Below are positions 55,737 to 64,000 of a DNA stretch of 64,000 nucleotides, in pieces. Source of the DNA: CAYOHR01 sp964512145 (GTDB taxonomy: Bacteria; Bacteroidota; Bacteroidia; Flavobacteriales_G; JALEGO01); contig CAZEIM010000004.1 of NCBI GenBank assembly GCA_964512145.1, positions 1 through 64,000 of the forward strand, in the 5' to 3' direction. A program made the position numbers and the translations under genes. Below the pieces are notes generated by a model. The model was not told the DNA's origin. It did not search any database and saw nothing but the letters and a program-made list of their open reading frames with translations. The first letter of the stretch is position 1, and each line of letters begins with the position of its first letter.

Positions 55737-55744
55737 TATTTTTG
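55737..55744 (+). promoter_or_regulatory. Bacteroidota -7 box for the deaminase gene
   Basis: TATTTTTG, exact, 20 bases before the ATG at 55765. No TTG at -33; the region upstream is AT-only. Confidence 0.45.
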
Positions 55745-55764
55745 GATCAATTACAAAATAGCGT

Positions 55765-56253
55765 ATGAAAAAAAAGATAAAGAATATAGACGATGTATTT
55801 ATGAGTAAAGCTATTAAAATGGCTCAAACAGGCATGAATAAAAATGCAGGGGGACCGTTTGGAGCCATTATTGTTAAAGATCATAAAATAATTGCGAAGG
55901 CATTTAATCAGGTTACTTCCAGCAACGATCCTACGGCTCATGCAGAAGTTGTAGCTATCCGAAAAGCTTGTAAAAAATTAAATAGTTTTCAGCTCACAGG
56001 ATGTGTTTTATATACTTCCTGTGAGCCTTGTCCAATGTGTTTAGGTGCTATATATTGGGCTCGACCCGATAAAGTATATTATGCTTGTACCAGAAAAGAC
56101 GCTGCTCATATTAAATTTGACGATGATTTTATTTATAAAGAATTAGAGCTTCCCTTAAACAAAAGAACTATTCCGTTTAATAATATTTCACGAAACCAAT
56201 CGATGTTGGTTTTTAATCAGTGGGAAAATAAAATAGATAAAATAAAATATTAA
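55765..56253 (+). CDS. Guanine-deaminase-like nucleoside deaminase
   Basis: A 162-residue cytidine-deaminase-fold enzyme. The zinc site is H59-A-E61 and P88-C89-P-M-C92 (TSCEPCPMC). The C-terminal region TRKDAAHIKFDDDFIYKEL matches guanine deaminases such as B. subtilis GuaD rather than TadA, whose C-terminus differs. It converts guanine to xanthine if that assignment holds. tRNA adenosine deaminase is the alternative. It is followed by the M19-like gene on the same strand after 31 bases. Confidence 0.82.
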   Translation: MKKKIKNIDDVFMSKAIKMAQTGMNKNAGGPFGAIIVKDHKIIAKAFNQVTSSNDPTAHAEVVAIRKACKKLNSFQLTGCVLYTSCEPCPMCLGAIYWARPDKVYYACTRKDAAHIKFDDDFIYKELELPLNKRTIPFNNISRNQSMLVFNQWENKIDKIKY

Positions 56254-56284
56254 AAATTAAATGTATTTTTATTAAAACATAACC

Positions 56285-57730
56285 ATGAAATTACCCTCTT
56301 TTTATGCTGATTTACATGTTCACCCTCAATTAAAGCCTTTTAATTCAGGGCACCCAGAACCTGCTAAAAATATTTGGGAAGATTTACAACATGATACTCC
56401 CACAAAGCCATTAAGTAAGCTGGTAAATAATTTTTCTAAAGATATGATTCGATATTCGCAATGCAATTTCGAATTAATGGCAAAATCAAATACCAAAGTA
56501 TTTTCTACTTCTTTATATCCTTTTGAAAGAGGTTGGCTTAAACATAAAAAACGATCTAAACTTCTTACCCAGGCTGAAGCCAGATTTGAAAGTATTGCCC
56601 TTATTTCGGGGATGTCGCCTAAAAAAATTAAATATTTTAGTAAATCAAACGATTATTTTTCCGACTTACAAAGCGAATATGAATACATGAAAAACCAGCA
56701 AGGGAAATCTCCCGATGGTAAATACAGCTTCACTATTTCGAAAAATTTTAAAGACGTACAAAAAACATTAAAAACGGATCATGAAATTACCACAATTTTA
56801 TCTGCAGAAGGAGCTCATGTGTTTTTTAATGAAAAAATGCTTCATCCAAAAGCGAAGCACCACGAAATTGAAAAAGAATTAATTAAAAATATTGAAATCG
56901 TAAAATCTTGGGAATATCCTCTGTTTTTTATTACTCAAGCACATCATTTTTGGAATGGTTTAATGGGACATGCCAGAAGTTTTGATGGTGTTGTGCAAAT
57001 GATATTAAGCCAAAAAAAGGGATTAAATAAAGGGTTTACTGATTTGGGTAAAATTGTGTTGAGGGAATTGTTAAGCACCCAAAATGGCAAAAGAATTTTA
57101 ATTGACATAAAACATTCTAGCGTTGAAGCTAGAAAATATTTATACGAGGTCATTAGAAACCATAATTACATCTCAAAAAACGACAAAATACCCATTATTG
57201 CCAGTCATATGAACCCAAATGGATATAAAACCATGAGTAGTTCTATGATATTAAAAGATACAGCTTCTAAAACAAAAAATCATGATTTTTTTAAGTGGAC
57301 CATCAATATTAGTGATGAAGAAATAAAAATAATTCATGAGTCGGATGGCTTAGTAGGTATACAATTTGATAAAAGAAGAGTTACCGGAGGACTATTTTTT
57401 AAACATCTTGAAACCTTAAAAACCGAACAAGAAAAAAAGGAAGCGTGGGTAAAAGCTATTTGGGATAATATTTTTCACATGGTAAAAGTGGTAGGAGAAA
57501 AATCGGCTTGGGACATGATTTGTATAGGAAGCGATTTTGATGGTGCCATTGTTCATGTAGATGGATATACTACCGTTATGCAGTTTCCAGACTTAACGAA
57601 AGATTTATATGAATATTTGGATAAATATAAATACGAAAAAAATCACTGGCATGGATATACCGCTGAGCAATTGGTGCATAAAATTATGAGTACAAATATG
57701 GTAGATTTTTTAGAGAAATATTTTGTATAA
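56285..57730 (+). CDS. M19-like membrane-dipeptidase family amidohydrolase
   Basis: A 481-residue TIM-barrel amidohydrolase. Metal ligands are recognisable: H11-V-H13 (YADLHVHP), the Glu of ILSAEGAH, a His in LIDIKHSS, a second His in IIASHMNPNG, and Asp in ICIGSDFDGA. This is the renal dipeptidase (M19) set, although the spacing between the HxH and the Glu is long. No signal peptide is present, so it is probably cytosolic. Substrate unknown; a dipeptide or other amide is likely. Confidence 0.78.
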   Translation: MKLPSFYADLHVHPQLKPFNSGHPEPAKNIWEDLQHDTPTKPLSKLVNNFSKDMIRYSQCNFELMAKSNTKVFSTSLYPFERGWLKHKKRSKLLTQAEARFESIALISGMSPKKIKYFSKSNDYFSDLQSEYEYMKNQQGKSPDGKYSFTISKNFKDVQKTLKTDHEITTILSAEGAHVFFNEKMLHPKAKHHEIEKELIKNIEIVKSWEYPLFFITQAHHFWNGLMGHARSFDGVVQMILSQKKGLNKGFTDLGKIVLRELLSTQNGKRILIDIKHSSVEARKYLYEVIRNHNYISKNDKIPIIASHMNPNGYKTMSSSMILKDTASKTKNHDFFKWTINISDEEIKIIHESDGLVGIQFDKRRVTGGLFFKHLETLKTEQEKKEAWVKAIWDNIFHMVKVVGEKSAWDMICIGSDFDGAIVHVDGYTTVMQFPDLTKDLYEYLDKYKYEKNHWHGYTAEQLVHKIMSTNMVDFLEKYFV

Positions 57731-57743
57731 AAAATTACAATTC

Positions 57744-58331
57744 TTAACTTCTCTTTTTTATCTCATCTCGTATTTTCGAAGCTTTTTCGTAGTCCTCATT
57801 GTCTATGGCTTCCTGCAATAAAATATGAAGTTCTTCAGTAGTTAAGTCTTTAGGCTCTTTGCTTGATACTTCAGATGGAGTTAATTCAATCTCTAAATCA
57901 TCGTTTTCTTGCTTTTCCGATTCTTCTAAAATAATTCCAGCCGAAGATAAAATAAATTCGTGGGTATATATAGGACAATTAAAACGCAAAGCAATGGCAA
58001 CAGCATCAGATGTTCTTGTGTCAATTTCAATAGTTTTCCCTTGTCCTTCACAACGAAGTTTTGAATAAAAAATACCCTCTACTAAGTTATATATGACTAC
58101 TTCTTGCACGGTAACTCCAAAAGATTCAGCAAAACTTTTAAATAAATCGTGTGTAAGAGGTCTGCTGGGTTTCATTTTTTCCATTTCTATAGCGATAGAT
58201 TGTGCTTCAAAACTTCCTATAATTATAGGAAGCCGCCTTTTACCATCTTGCTCACCCAATACTAAAGCGTACGCCCCTGTTTGTGTTTGACTATAGGAAA
58301 GACCTACAATTTCTAACTCTATTTTATCCAT
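57744..58331 (-). CDS. Bifunctional nuclease family protein (DUF151) with C-terminal UVR motif
   Basis: A 195-residue protein. The N-terminal 130 residues are a DUF151 domain (ALVLGEQDGKRRLPIIIG, then MKPSRPLTHDLF and SDAVAIALRF); homologues are described as bifunctional nucleases. The last 35 residues are a UvrB/UvrC-like helix pair (ELHILLQEAIDNEDYEKASK). An acidic linker joins them. The pairing is common in Bacteroidota and may aid protein or DNA contact. It follows etfA by 17 bases on the same strand. Confidence 0.85.
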   Translation of the reverse strand: MDKIELEIVGLSYSQTQTGAYALVLGEQDGKRRLPIIIGSFEAQSIAIEMEKMKPSRPLTHDLFKSFAESFGVTVQEVVIYNLVEGIFYSKLRCEGQGKTIEIDTRTSDAVAIALRFNCPIYTHEFILSSAGIILEESEKQENDDLEIELTPSEVSSKEPKDLTTEELHILLQEAIDNEDYEKASKIRDEIKKRS

Positions 58332-58348
58332 TTATAAAAAACGTAGTA

Positions 58349-59320
58349 TTAGTTGTTTGATTCTTTAAACTTTTTTAAAGAATCAATTAATTTAGGAACC
58401 ACTTCAAAAGCATCACCAATAATTCCATAGTTAGCTGCTTTAAAAAATGGGGCCTCTTTGTCGTTATTTATTACTACAATCACTTTACTGCCATTAACTC
58501 CAGCTAAGTGCTGTATAGCACCCGAAATTCCAATGGCAAAATATAAATTTGGGCGTACTGTAACTCCGGTTTGACCTACGTGTTCGTGGTGAGGTCTCCA
58601 GCCAATATCCGCTACCGGTCTTGAACAGGCAGTAGCCGCACCTAATTCATTGGCAAGTGTTTCAATCATGCCCCAATTCTCAGGTCCTTTTAATCCTCGT
58701 CCGGCAGAAACTACAATATCCGCTTCAGTAAGAGATATTCCATCTCCGCCTTTCTTTTTAAGCTCCACAAAGGATACTTTAGATGATCCTAAATCTTGAG
58801 TAAATTCTGATACAGATATTGAATGATTAAAGCCATTATTTACACCTATTGAATTAGGGGTAATTGAAACAACTTTTACAGGAGAAAGTATTTTACACTT
58901 TGCAAATGCTTTACCAGAAAATACACTTTTTTTAACGACAAATCCATTTGAAAAATCAGGATATGAAATCACCCCCGATATTAATCCTGCTTGAAGTTTT
59001 GCTGAAACTCTAGGAGCAACTGATTTCCCGGTATAATCTTGAGAGAACACAACTAATTCAGCGTTTTTTTCTTTTACAACGGAAACAATGAATTTACTTA
59101 ACAACTGATTGTCAGGATATGAAAGATTTTTAAAATTTACTACTTCATGGGCACCATAAGAACCCAAAGAAGATAAAATCGAAGGTTCAACATTGCCCCA
59201 AGTAGCTACAATAACTTGTCCAGCTTTTTCACTGGCAATTTTACCGGCATAAGATATAGCTTCTAAAGAAGATTTGGTAATTTTTTGTTGGCTGGAATCA
59301 GCAAATACTAAAATTTTCAT
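58349..59320 (-). CDS. etfA: Electron transfer flavoprotein alpha subunit
   Basis: A 323-residue EtfA. The FAD-binding C-terminal half has ACSRPVADIGW, HVGQTGVTVRP, FAIGISGAIQH and VIVVINNDKEAPFF, all family hallmarks. With EtfB it carries electrons from acyl-CoA dehydrogenases to the quinone pool. It follows etfB by one base. Confidence 0.96.
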   Translation of the reverse strand: MKILVFADSSQQKITKSSLEAISYAGKIASEKAGQVIVATWGNVEPSILSSLGSYGAHEVVNFKNLSYPDNQLLSKFIVSVVKEKNAELVVFSQDYTGKSVAPRVSAKLQAGLISGVISYPDFSNGFVVKKSVFSGKAFAKCKILSPVKVVSITPNSIGVNNGFNHSISVSEFTQDLGSSKVSFVELKKKGGDGISLTEADIVVSAGRGLKGPENWGMIETLANELGAATACSRPVADIGWRPHHEHVGQTGVTVRPNLYFAIGISGAIQHLAGVNGSKVIVVINNDKEAPFFKAANYGIIGDAFEVVPKLIDSLKKFKESNN

Positions 59321-59321
59321 A

Positions 59322-60062
59322 TTATAATACTTTAGCTTCGTTATGTAATAAGTTAATTAATTCATCCAAATTTTCTGCAGATACCATTTTACATTCTGTT
59401 TTAGCATCGGGCATTTCGTACGATACAACTTCAGTTAATGCAGAGTTTGTTGAAGGTTGTATAACCTGTAAAGGTTTGGTACGAGCGGCCATGATACCCT
59501 TCATATTTGGAATTCTTTGCTCTGCTAAGCCTTTGGCAGCACTTAACACAAATGGAGTATTAACGGTTACTACTTCTGTTCCTCCTTGTGTATCTTTTTC
59601 AACGGTAGCAATATTTCCTTGAACATCTAATTTAGTAGCCATAGAAATAAAAGGTATATCAAGTAATTCGGCTATAGTACCCGGTACTTGAGCGCTATTG
59701 TAATTAATGGTTTCTTTACCACATAATATTACATCAAAATTTTTATCCTTAGCGTATTCAGCAATTTGTTGCGCAACAAAAAATGAGTCTCCTGTTTTAG
59801 AATCAACCCGAACAGCATCATCTGCTCCAATTGCTAACGCTTTTCTGATAATGGGTTCATCATCTGCACCACCAACTGAAATAACGGTAACATTACCTCC
59901 AATAGTTTCTTTTAACTCTAAAGCCCTTACTAAGGCATACCATTCATCGTAAGGGTTAACAATATATTGAACACCTGCTTCATTAAATTTTGTATTATTA
60001 TCTGTAAACGAAATTTTTGTGGTGGTGTCTGGAACTTTGCTAATGCATACAAGAAATTTCAT
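59322..60062 (-). CDS. etfB: Electron transfer flavoprotein beta subunit
   Basis: A 246-residue EtfB that starts KFLVCISKVPDTTTKI. It has NPYDEWYALVRALELKE, the AMP-binding loop region VISVGGADDEPIIRKALAIGADD, and ILCGKETINYNSAQVPG. First gene of etfB-etfA-DUF151. Confidence 0.96.
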   Translation of the reverse strand: MKFLVCISKVPDTTTKISFTDNNTKFNEAGVQYIVNPYDEWYALVRALELKETIGGNVTVISVGGADDEPIIRKALAIGADDAVRVDSKTGDSFFVAQQIAEYAKDKNFDVILCGKETINYNSAQVPGTIAELLDIPFISMATKLDVQGNIATVEKDTQGGTEVVTVNTPFVLSAAKGLAEQRIPNMKGIMAARTKPLQVIQPSTNSALTEVVSYEMPDAKTECKMVSAENLDELINLLHNEAKVL

Positions 60063-60160
60063 ACGTTCTATTTTTGGTTGCTAATTTACATATTTTTTTA
60101 CCAAAAAACTTAAGTTTTCTGATTATAATGCTAAATATTAACTTTATACAAAGTCATATC

Positions 60161-60170
60161 NNNNNNNNNN
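60161..60170. other. Assembly gap (10 N) with adapter remnant beside it
   Basis: The gap lies in the 249-base region upstream of etfB. Bases 60171-60187 read ACACTCTTTCCCTACAC, identical to the first 17 bases of the Illumina universal adapter. No gene is visible between 60063 and 60311; the rest is AT-rich. Confidence 0.9.
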
Positions 60171-60311
60171 ACACTCTTTCCCTACACAATGAACTTTATA
60201 AATATAATTAATTTGTAATATTTTTTGGTATGAATATTTAAAGCAAATTAAATTGCAATTTGTATTGATATACTAAAAAATTAACCAACTATATTTACTT
60301 TCAAAAATAAT

Positions 60312-61163
60312 TTAGTAAGGTTTTTGTGCGACTACTATACAACTTCCTCCCAAAGGGATTCTTTTATTGGCAGAAATCATTTTTAGCTCCCAATTTAAAA
60401 ATTTTTGTAATATAGTATTTACCAACCCCTTTTTTTCTTTATGTTCGTTATTTTGTTTAGTTATGCTTTCCGGATTTGAGCCTAATCTAAGAATACTGGG
60501 AATAGTTCTAGAAATAAAAATTGGAAGTGGTAAAAATGAAAAAATATATCCAGAGTATAACACAGAATAATTACAACGAGCAAGCATTTTATCTAGTTTA
60601 GAAGAAGTATATCTCTGGAAGTGTCCTGCATAATCATCGTCTTTTGACCATAAAAATCTATATGCAGGAACGGTTATGAATAAATACCCGCCAGGTTTTA
60701 AATAATCAAAAAAGTTTTTTAAAAACAACTCATCGTCTTTTATGTGCTCTACTACATCAAATAGTCCTATAGCATCAATTTTATTTTTTGAAATAATTGC
60801 CTCTGATAGAGTAGCGCAAACGACATTTTTTAATCCTCTTTTTTGGGCATTTAAACACCCCTTTATACCGGGTTCAACTAAAACAACTTCTATCCCTGAT
60901 TTTTCTAATCCCGAAGAAACATATCCATTACCCCCCCCTATATCAAAAAATGTATCATTAGCACAATATTTTTTTACTAATGAAATAATACATTGATTAC
61001 GATGTTTGAACCAAAAACTATTTTCTTCTATTTGAAAACAATTTTCATTTCCTTCGGTAGGATATGATATTTCTTCTTGTTTTAGTGAATGCCAAACGCC
61101 ATTTCTTAGTTCAAGATTTTGAAAATACGTTGGAATTATGGTTGTGTCTTTTAATTCATGCAT
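60312..61163 (-). CDS. SAM-dependent class I methyltransferase
   Basis: About 283 residues. The SAM-binding motif FDIGGGNGYVS, the acidic residue after strand 2 (VVLVEPG), and motif GLFDVVEHIKDD with LKPGGYLFITVPAY are clear. The C-terminal part has a hydrophobic segment (FSFLPLPIFISRTIPSIL). The family methylates small molecules or glycans; the neighbouring glycosyltransferase suggests a surface polysaccharide or lipid-linked sugar. Its start is 3 bases after the glycosyltransferase stop. Confidence 0.85.
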   Translation of the reverse strand: MHELKDTTIIPTYFQNLELRNGVWHSLKQEEISYPTEGNENCFQIEENSFWFKHRNQCIISLVKKYCANDTFFDIGGGNGYVSSGLEKSGIEVVLVEPGIKGCLNAQKRGLKNVVCATLSEAIISKNKIDAIGLFDVVEHIKDDELFLKNFFDYLKPGGYLFITVPAYRFLWSKDDDYAGHFQRYTSSKLDKMLARCNYSVLYSGYIFSFLPLPIFISRTIPSILRLGSNPESITKQNNEHKEKKGLVNTILQKFLNWELKMISANKRIPLGGSCIVVAQKPY

Positions 61164-61165
61164 TT

Positions 61166-62245
61166 TTATAAAGAATATATGTTTATGAGTTTTTGCTCTT
61201 GTTTTTGCCAATTATAGTGTTCGCGCGCAACTAATGAGTTTTGATATAAAAGATTATACAATGTCGCATTTGAAAGAAGATTATTAATATTGCTAGCTAT
61301 TGTATTGGCATCAAGACTTTCTATTAATAATGCTACTTCATGTTGCTTATTAAATGATTCGTATTCAGGATATTTCATAGCTAGTTGAGGCACACCGCAA
61401 TGTATATAATCAAAAAATCGATTACATAAAGAATAATGATTACTTAAACCATGGTTGCTAAACAAGGTAATACCTACTAATGCATATTCAGTGTATACAA
61501 TTAATTCTTCGGGGCGTAAATAACCTGTAAAAGTAATTTTAGAAGATAAGTTGTTATGTAAGGTTTTTTGTTTTAAATACTCTAGTGCATCTCCATTGCC
61601 ACAAATTACTAAAGGCACTGAAATATAAAGCATGGCATCAATTAACTCCTCTAATCCTCTACCATAATTTACCGCCCCTTGGTATAAAATATGTTTTCGT
61701 TTATCTGTTGCAATAATGGATCGGTCTTTAATAGTTGGAGTATTTAAGATTACTTGAAAAGGTCTTTTAAATCGCTTTTCAAATAATGATGCATACCCTT
61801 GTGAAATCGTATATGCTTTATGAACTGAAGGTATGCAGATATCTTCCGTTTTTTTCCATGCCCATTTTGTAAAAGGGCGGTTAACAACTTCTTCCATTTC
61901 GGTAAAATACTCATGCGCATCAAAAAATAATGGTTTATTGAGTATTTTACATACAAGCCAGTTTGCCCATAAGGTGTCGGTGTCGTTAGCACAATACGCA
62001 TCGGCTGATACTTTAAATAAACAAAAAAATAACCGCAAATTAAATTCAAGGTAAAATAGTTTTCCTTTCTTAAATATTGTTTGAAGACGTATTTGCTCGT
62101 ATGGTTTTTCTGAAATTTGAAGGGAAGTGTTTCTGTTTTTTCCTACTAGTATAATACTATGTCCGGCATTATGTAACGTAGTACAAATTTTTTGCATACG
62201 TTGATCGAATAACACATCGTTAGTAATGCTTAATACGATTTTCAT
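61166..62245 (-). CDS. Glycosyltransferase family 4 (GT-B)
   Basis: A 359-residue GT-B protein. It begins MKIVLSITNDVLFDQRMQK; FFDAHEYFTEMEEV and YQGAVNYGRGLEELIDAM are typical of GT4 enzymes. The usual EX7E region is weak: NRFFDYIHCGVPQLAM lacks the first Glu. Donor unknown. It forms a two-gene operon with the methyltransferase. Confidence 0.82.
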   Translation of the reverse strand: MKIVLSITNDVLFDQRMQKICTTLHNAGHSIILVGKNRNTSLQISEKPYEQIRLQTIFKKGKLFYLEFNLRLFFCLFKVSADAYCANDTDTLWANWLVCKILNKPLFFDAHEYFTEMEEVVNRPFTKWAWKKTEDICIPSVHKAYTISQGYASLFEKRFKRPFQVILNTPTIKDRSIIATDKRKHILYQGAVNYGRGLEELIDAMLYISVPLVICGNGDALEYLKQKTLHNNLSSKITFTGYLRPEELIVYTEYALVGITLFSNHGLSNHYSLCNRFFDYIHCGVPQLAMKYPEYESFNKQHEVALLIESLDANTIASNINNLLSNATLYNLLYQNSLVAREHYNWQKQEQKLINIYSL

Positions 62246-62252
62246 GAACGCG

Positions 62253-62260
62253 CAAAGGTA
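62253..62260 (-). promoter_or_regulatory. Bacteroidota -7 box for the glycosyltransferase-methyltransferase pair
   Basis: The minus strand reads TACCTTTG, exact, 7 bases before the ATG. No TTG at -33. The rest of 62261-62510 shows no gene; a run of AACAA units lies at 62491-62508. Confidence 0.4.
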
Positions 62261-62510
62261 TATGTTTTTTTGAATTGAAATTTTTTACATAAATAATTTA
62301 TATGAGATTACTATCCAATAAATTGAATATATTATGGTCAATTTGTGTCCACAGATTTATGCATACTCTTTACAATATGTAGAATTCCTATTAAATATCT
62401 GACATTAAAAAAAGGCATAATAAAAACTTATTATTCAACATATTAGTGGTTATTCAATACATGGATAGGTTATGTAAATAAAATAATTTAAACAAAACAA
62501 AACAAAACTA

Positions 62511-63338
62511 TTATTTACTTACTTGAGCTACAGGATGAGCTAACCCTTCAAAATTTATTAAATCCATTCGTATGCTCCCCACTAAAACTTTTGCTTCTGC
62601 AAGTACCGGAATTTTATTTTTGTCGTTGGTAATATAGACCATCAAGTCTTCTTCTGCTTTAAAAATTCTACCTTTTTGTACAACCGGAACAAATTTTAAA
62701 CAACTAAACTTTCCCTTATCTACTTTTACTGTATCAGTACCCATGTATTTCATTTTTAAATACCAAAGTTCATTGTCTACAAAGGTTGGGATGGTAAAAA
62801 TATCTCCAATGTTGGCTTTTGAATAATCCATTGTTCTGGCATAATAAAAGGCCGATATCATGTCTTGTACTTGCTTTATAGGTAAGGAGTATCTTTTACC
62901 CGCTCCGTTATCAACTATCGATTTTTCTGTATAAAACGTGTAGTCCTGATTAATTTTATACCCTCCTTCATCAACTCTTCGAACAAATTTTACTGCTCTA
63001 ATACTGTCCTTATCTATATATGATTCATACCGGTCACGTACTTTATAAAAAAAATCAAAAAAACTGTTGCTTTTTCCTTCTCCAATGGCATGATATACGT
63101 TTTTCCCTTGAATTTTTTTTACTTCAGGGTCAATTTTTAGTGTAGCTGTACCGGCATTAATTAAACCGTAATTGATTTTGTATTCCAGTTTTTCTCCTGG
63201 TTTAAATGGTAAACTGTGTTTTGCTTTATTTTCATTCCCTGTAAAGCTTGTATTTGCTATACATGAATAGCTATATAACATTAAAATGCTGTAACTAAAA
63301 ACCTTTTGTATAACGACTTTTTTTTCTAATAAATACAT
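62511..63338 (-). CDS. DUF3108 exported protein
   Basis: About 275 residues with an N-terminal hydrophobic signal (VFSYSILMLYSYSCIANTS). The DUF3108 domain begins FKPGEKLEYKINYGLINAG and contains YHAIGEGKSNSFFDFFYKVRD and DMISAFYYARTMDY, the family core of beta strands forming a lipid-binding-like barrel. Function unknown in the family. Several ATGs lie upstream (63422, 63386, 63344); I chose 63338 because it gives a compact signal peptide, but the start is uncertain. Confidence 0.8.
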   Translation of the reverse strand: MYLLEKKVVIQKVFSYSILMLYSYSCIANTSFTGNENKAKHSLPFKPGEKLEYKINYGLINAGTATLKIDPEVKKIQGKNVYHAIGEGKSNSFFDFFYKVRDRYESYIDKDSIRAVKFVRRVDEGGYKINQDYTFYTEKSIVDNGAGKRYSLPIKQVQDMISAFYYARTMDYSKANIGDIFTIPTFVDNELWYLKMKYMGTDTVKVDKGKFSCLKFVPVVQKGRIFKAEEDLMVYITNDKNKIPVLAEAKVLVGSIRMDLINFEGLAHPVAQVSK

Positions 63339-63541
63339 ATGCATAATTTTAAAATAATACGTATATTTTTTATATAAGTTTTTCATACCCTTTATGTGTT
63401 TTTTAATCAAAGTATATGCCATACTTGTTTTTAAAATAACATGCGTTATTGCTAAATTTTTTTAAAGCACCTGTTAAAGAACGTTAAAGGCATTGATATA
63501 TTTTTTAATTCAATACATTTTTGTAATAAATACATACACCT

Positions 63542-64000
63542 ATGAAAAAGTTTTTGCCTATATTACTTACTGCGTTTTTTACCAGTATCATCACTCTTTT
63601 AGCTTTTCATTATTTGGGATTTGGAAAACCAAACGTAAAAATGTTTTATAATTACGAAAGTGGTGCAAAACAAGCCATGTACACCATGAATAAAGAAGGT
63701 GAAATTGTGCCTTTAGATTTCAGAGAAACATCTAAAAAAGTTATGGATGCTGTGGTTCATATAAAATCGATGGGAAGACCACAAAAAATGAATGGATTTC
63801 ATCACCAAAACATCCCTGATCCCTTTAGAGACTTTTTTGACCAGTTTTTTCAACAACCTTCTCAACCCGATAACAGAGGGTATGAAGGTCCAATACCTAT
63901 GGGAACAGGCTCAGGAGTAATTATTAATTCCGAAGGTTATATTGTTACGAATAACCATGTAATTGATAATGCGGAAGAAATTGAAGTGACTCTTCACGAC
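63542..64000 (+). CDS. HtrA/DegP-type serine protease, N-terminal part cut by the window end
   Basis: 153 codons are visible. A signal anchor (KFLPILLTAFFTSIITLLAF) leads to a periplasmic region rich in Pro, Gln and Phe (FRDFFDQFFQQPSQP), then GTGSGVIINSEGYIVTNNHV, the start of the trypsin-like domain with the catalytic His at its end. Asp and Ser lie beyond the window. Its role would be protein quality control in the periplasm. A weak promoter (TTG at 63494, then TACATTTT) lies just upstream. Confidence 0.9.
   Translation, partial: MKKFLPILLTAFFTSIITLLAFHYLGFGKPNVKMFYNYESGAKQAMYTMNKEGEIVPLDFRETSKKVMDAVVHIKSMGRPQKMNGFHHQNIPDPFRDFFDQFFQQPSQPDNRGYEGPIPMGTGSGVIINSEGYIVTNNHVIDNAEEIEVTLHD

Noticed and set aside
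62491..62508. AACAA tandem run as a phase-variable repeat
   Set aside because: It has fewer than four units and lies downstream of the DUF3108 stop codon, not at a promoter or in a coding frame.
1..64000. CRISPR arrays, insertion sequences, prophage genes or defence islands
   Set aside because: I found no direct-repeat spacer array, transposase, integrase or phage structural gene; the window is mostly core and envelope genes.

Overview
The window looks like a scaffold from an AT-rich member of the Bacteroidota, probably a Flavobacteriales-like lineage or an allied order. I do not go finer. The reasons are: type IX secretion (T9SS) C-terminal sorting domains on several large secreted proteins, SprB-type and gliding-motility-associated C-terminal domains, an alternative complex III (actABCDEF) operon followed directly by coxB-coxA, a DUF2723 protein, Bacteroidota-type promoters (TTG, about 19 nt, TAnnTTTG), and tRNAs without an encoded CCA. 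There are five runs of N (927-936, 7688-7703, 29175-29187, 42900-42909, 60161-60170). Four of them interrupt genes, and in three the two halves read in different frames, so the N counts are not true lengths.

Layout. 1-926 is a short contig with visibly higher GC (about half, against about a third elsewhere). It carries the end of a SprB-repeat T9SS protein and, on the minus strand, the last 25 codons of ffh; the rest of ffh lies across the gap. 2.2-9.7 kb holds an SDR oxidoreductase, the yceD-rpmF-PAP2 operon, a glycosyltransferase-lnt pair, an M90 (MtfA-like) peptidase with an apparent C-terminal membrane and PH-like part, and tRNA-Phe. 8.9-12.8 kb is an operon of a DUF2723 membrane protein, a NodB deacetylase and a small YgjV-like protein. 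12.9-21.4 kb, all minus strand, has a DUF4139 protein with a lipoprotein, a sphingosine-1-phosphate-lyase-like PLP enzyme, an unknown exported protein, a SufT-like Fe-S factor, cysQ, a Pmp3-type lipoprotein and an aminopeptidase P. dnaB and rpoN follow on the plus strand.

24.9-35.8 kb is a block of three very large T9SS-exported proteins on the minus strand. Two are paralogues built as a DUF7948-like N-terminus, SBBP beta-propeller repeats, alternating Cys-containing Ig-like modules, a PKD domain and a gliding-motility C-terminal domain. 35.9-48.9 kb has a helical protein of unknown function and then the respiratory operon actABCDEF-coxBA, closed by a strong terminator. Together these move electrons from menaquinol through ActA-F to an aa3-type oxidase; coxC is not present here.

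48.9-64 kb has ruvB with a small HAD protein, two tandem M43 metalloproteases, tRNA-Leu and tRNA-Gly, a guanine-deaminase-like protein, an M19-like dipeptidase, the etfB-etfA-bifunctional-nuclease group, a glycosyltransferase-methyltransferase pair, a DUF3108 protein, and the start of an HtrA/DegP protease cut off by the window end.

The most interesting signals not explained by gene calls are: a shared palindromic operator-like site (TTTAGA-N5-TCTAAA) in front of the SufT-like gene and the act operon; the alternating two-module repeat array present as three pairs in one secreted paralogue and two in the other; the M90 peptidase fusion with no visible start codon; and assembly artefacts (split ffh with an in-frame TAG, and a 17-base Illumina adapter remnant beside the last gap). 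I did not find a clear candidate for a wholly new defence or mobile system.
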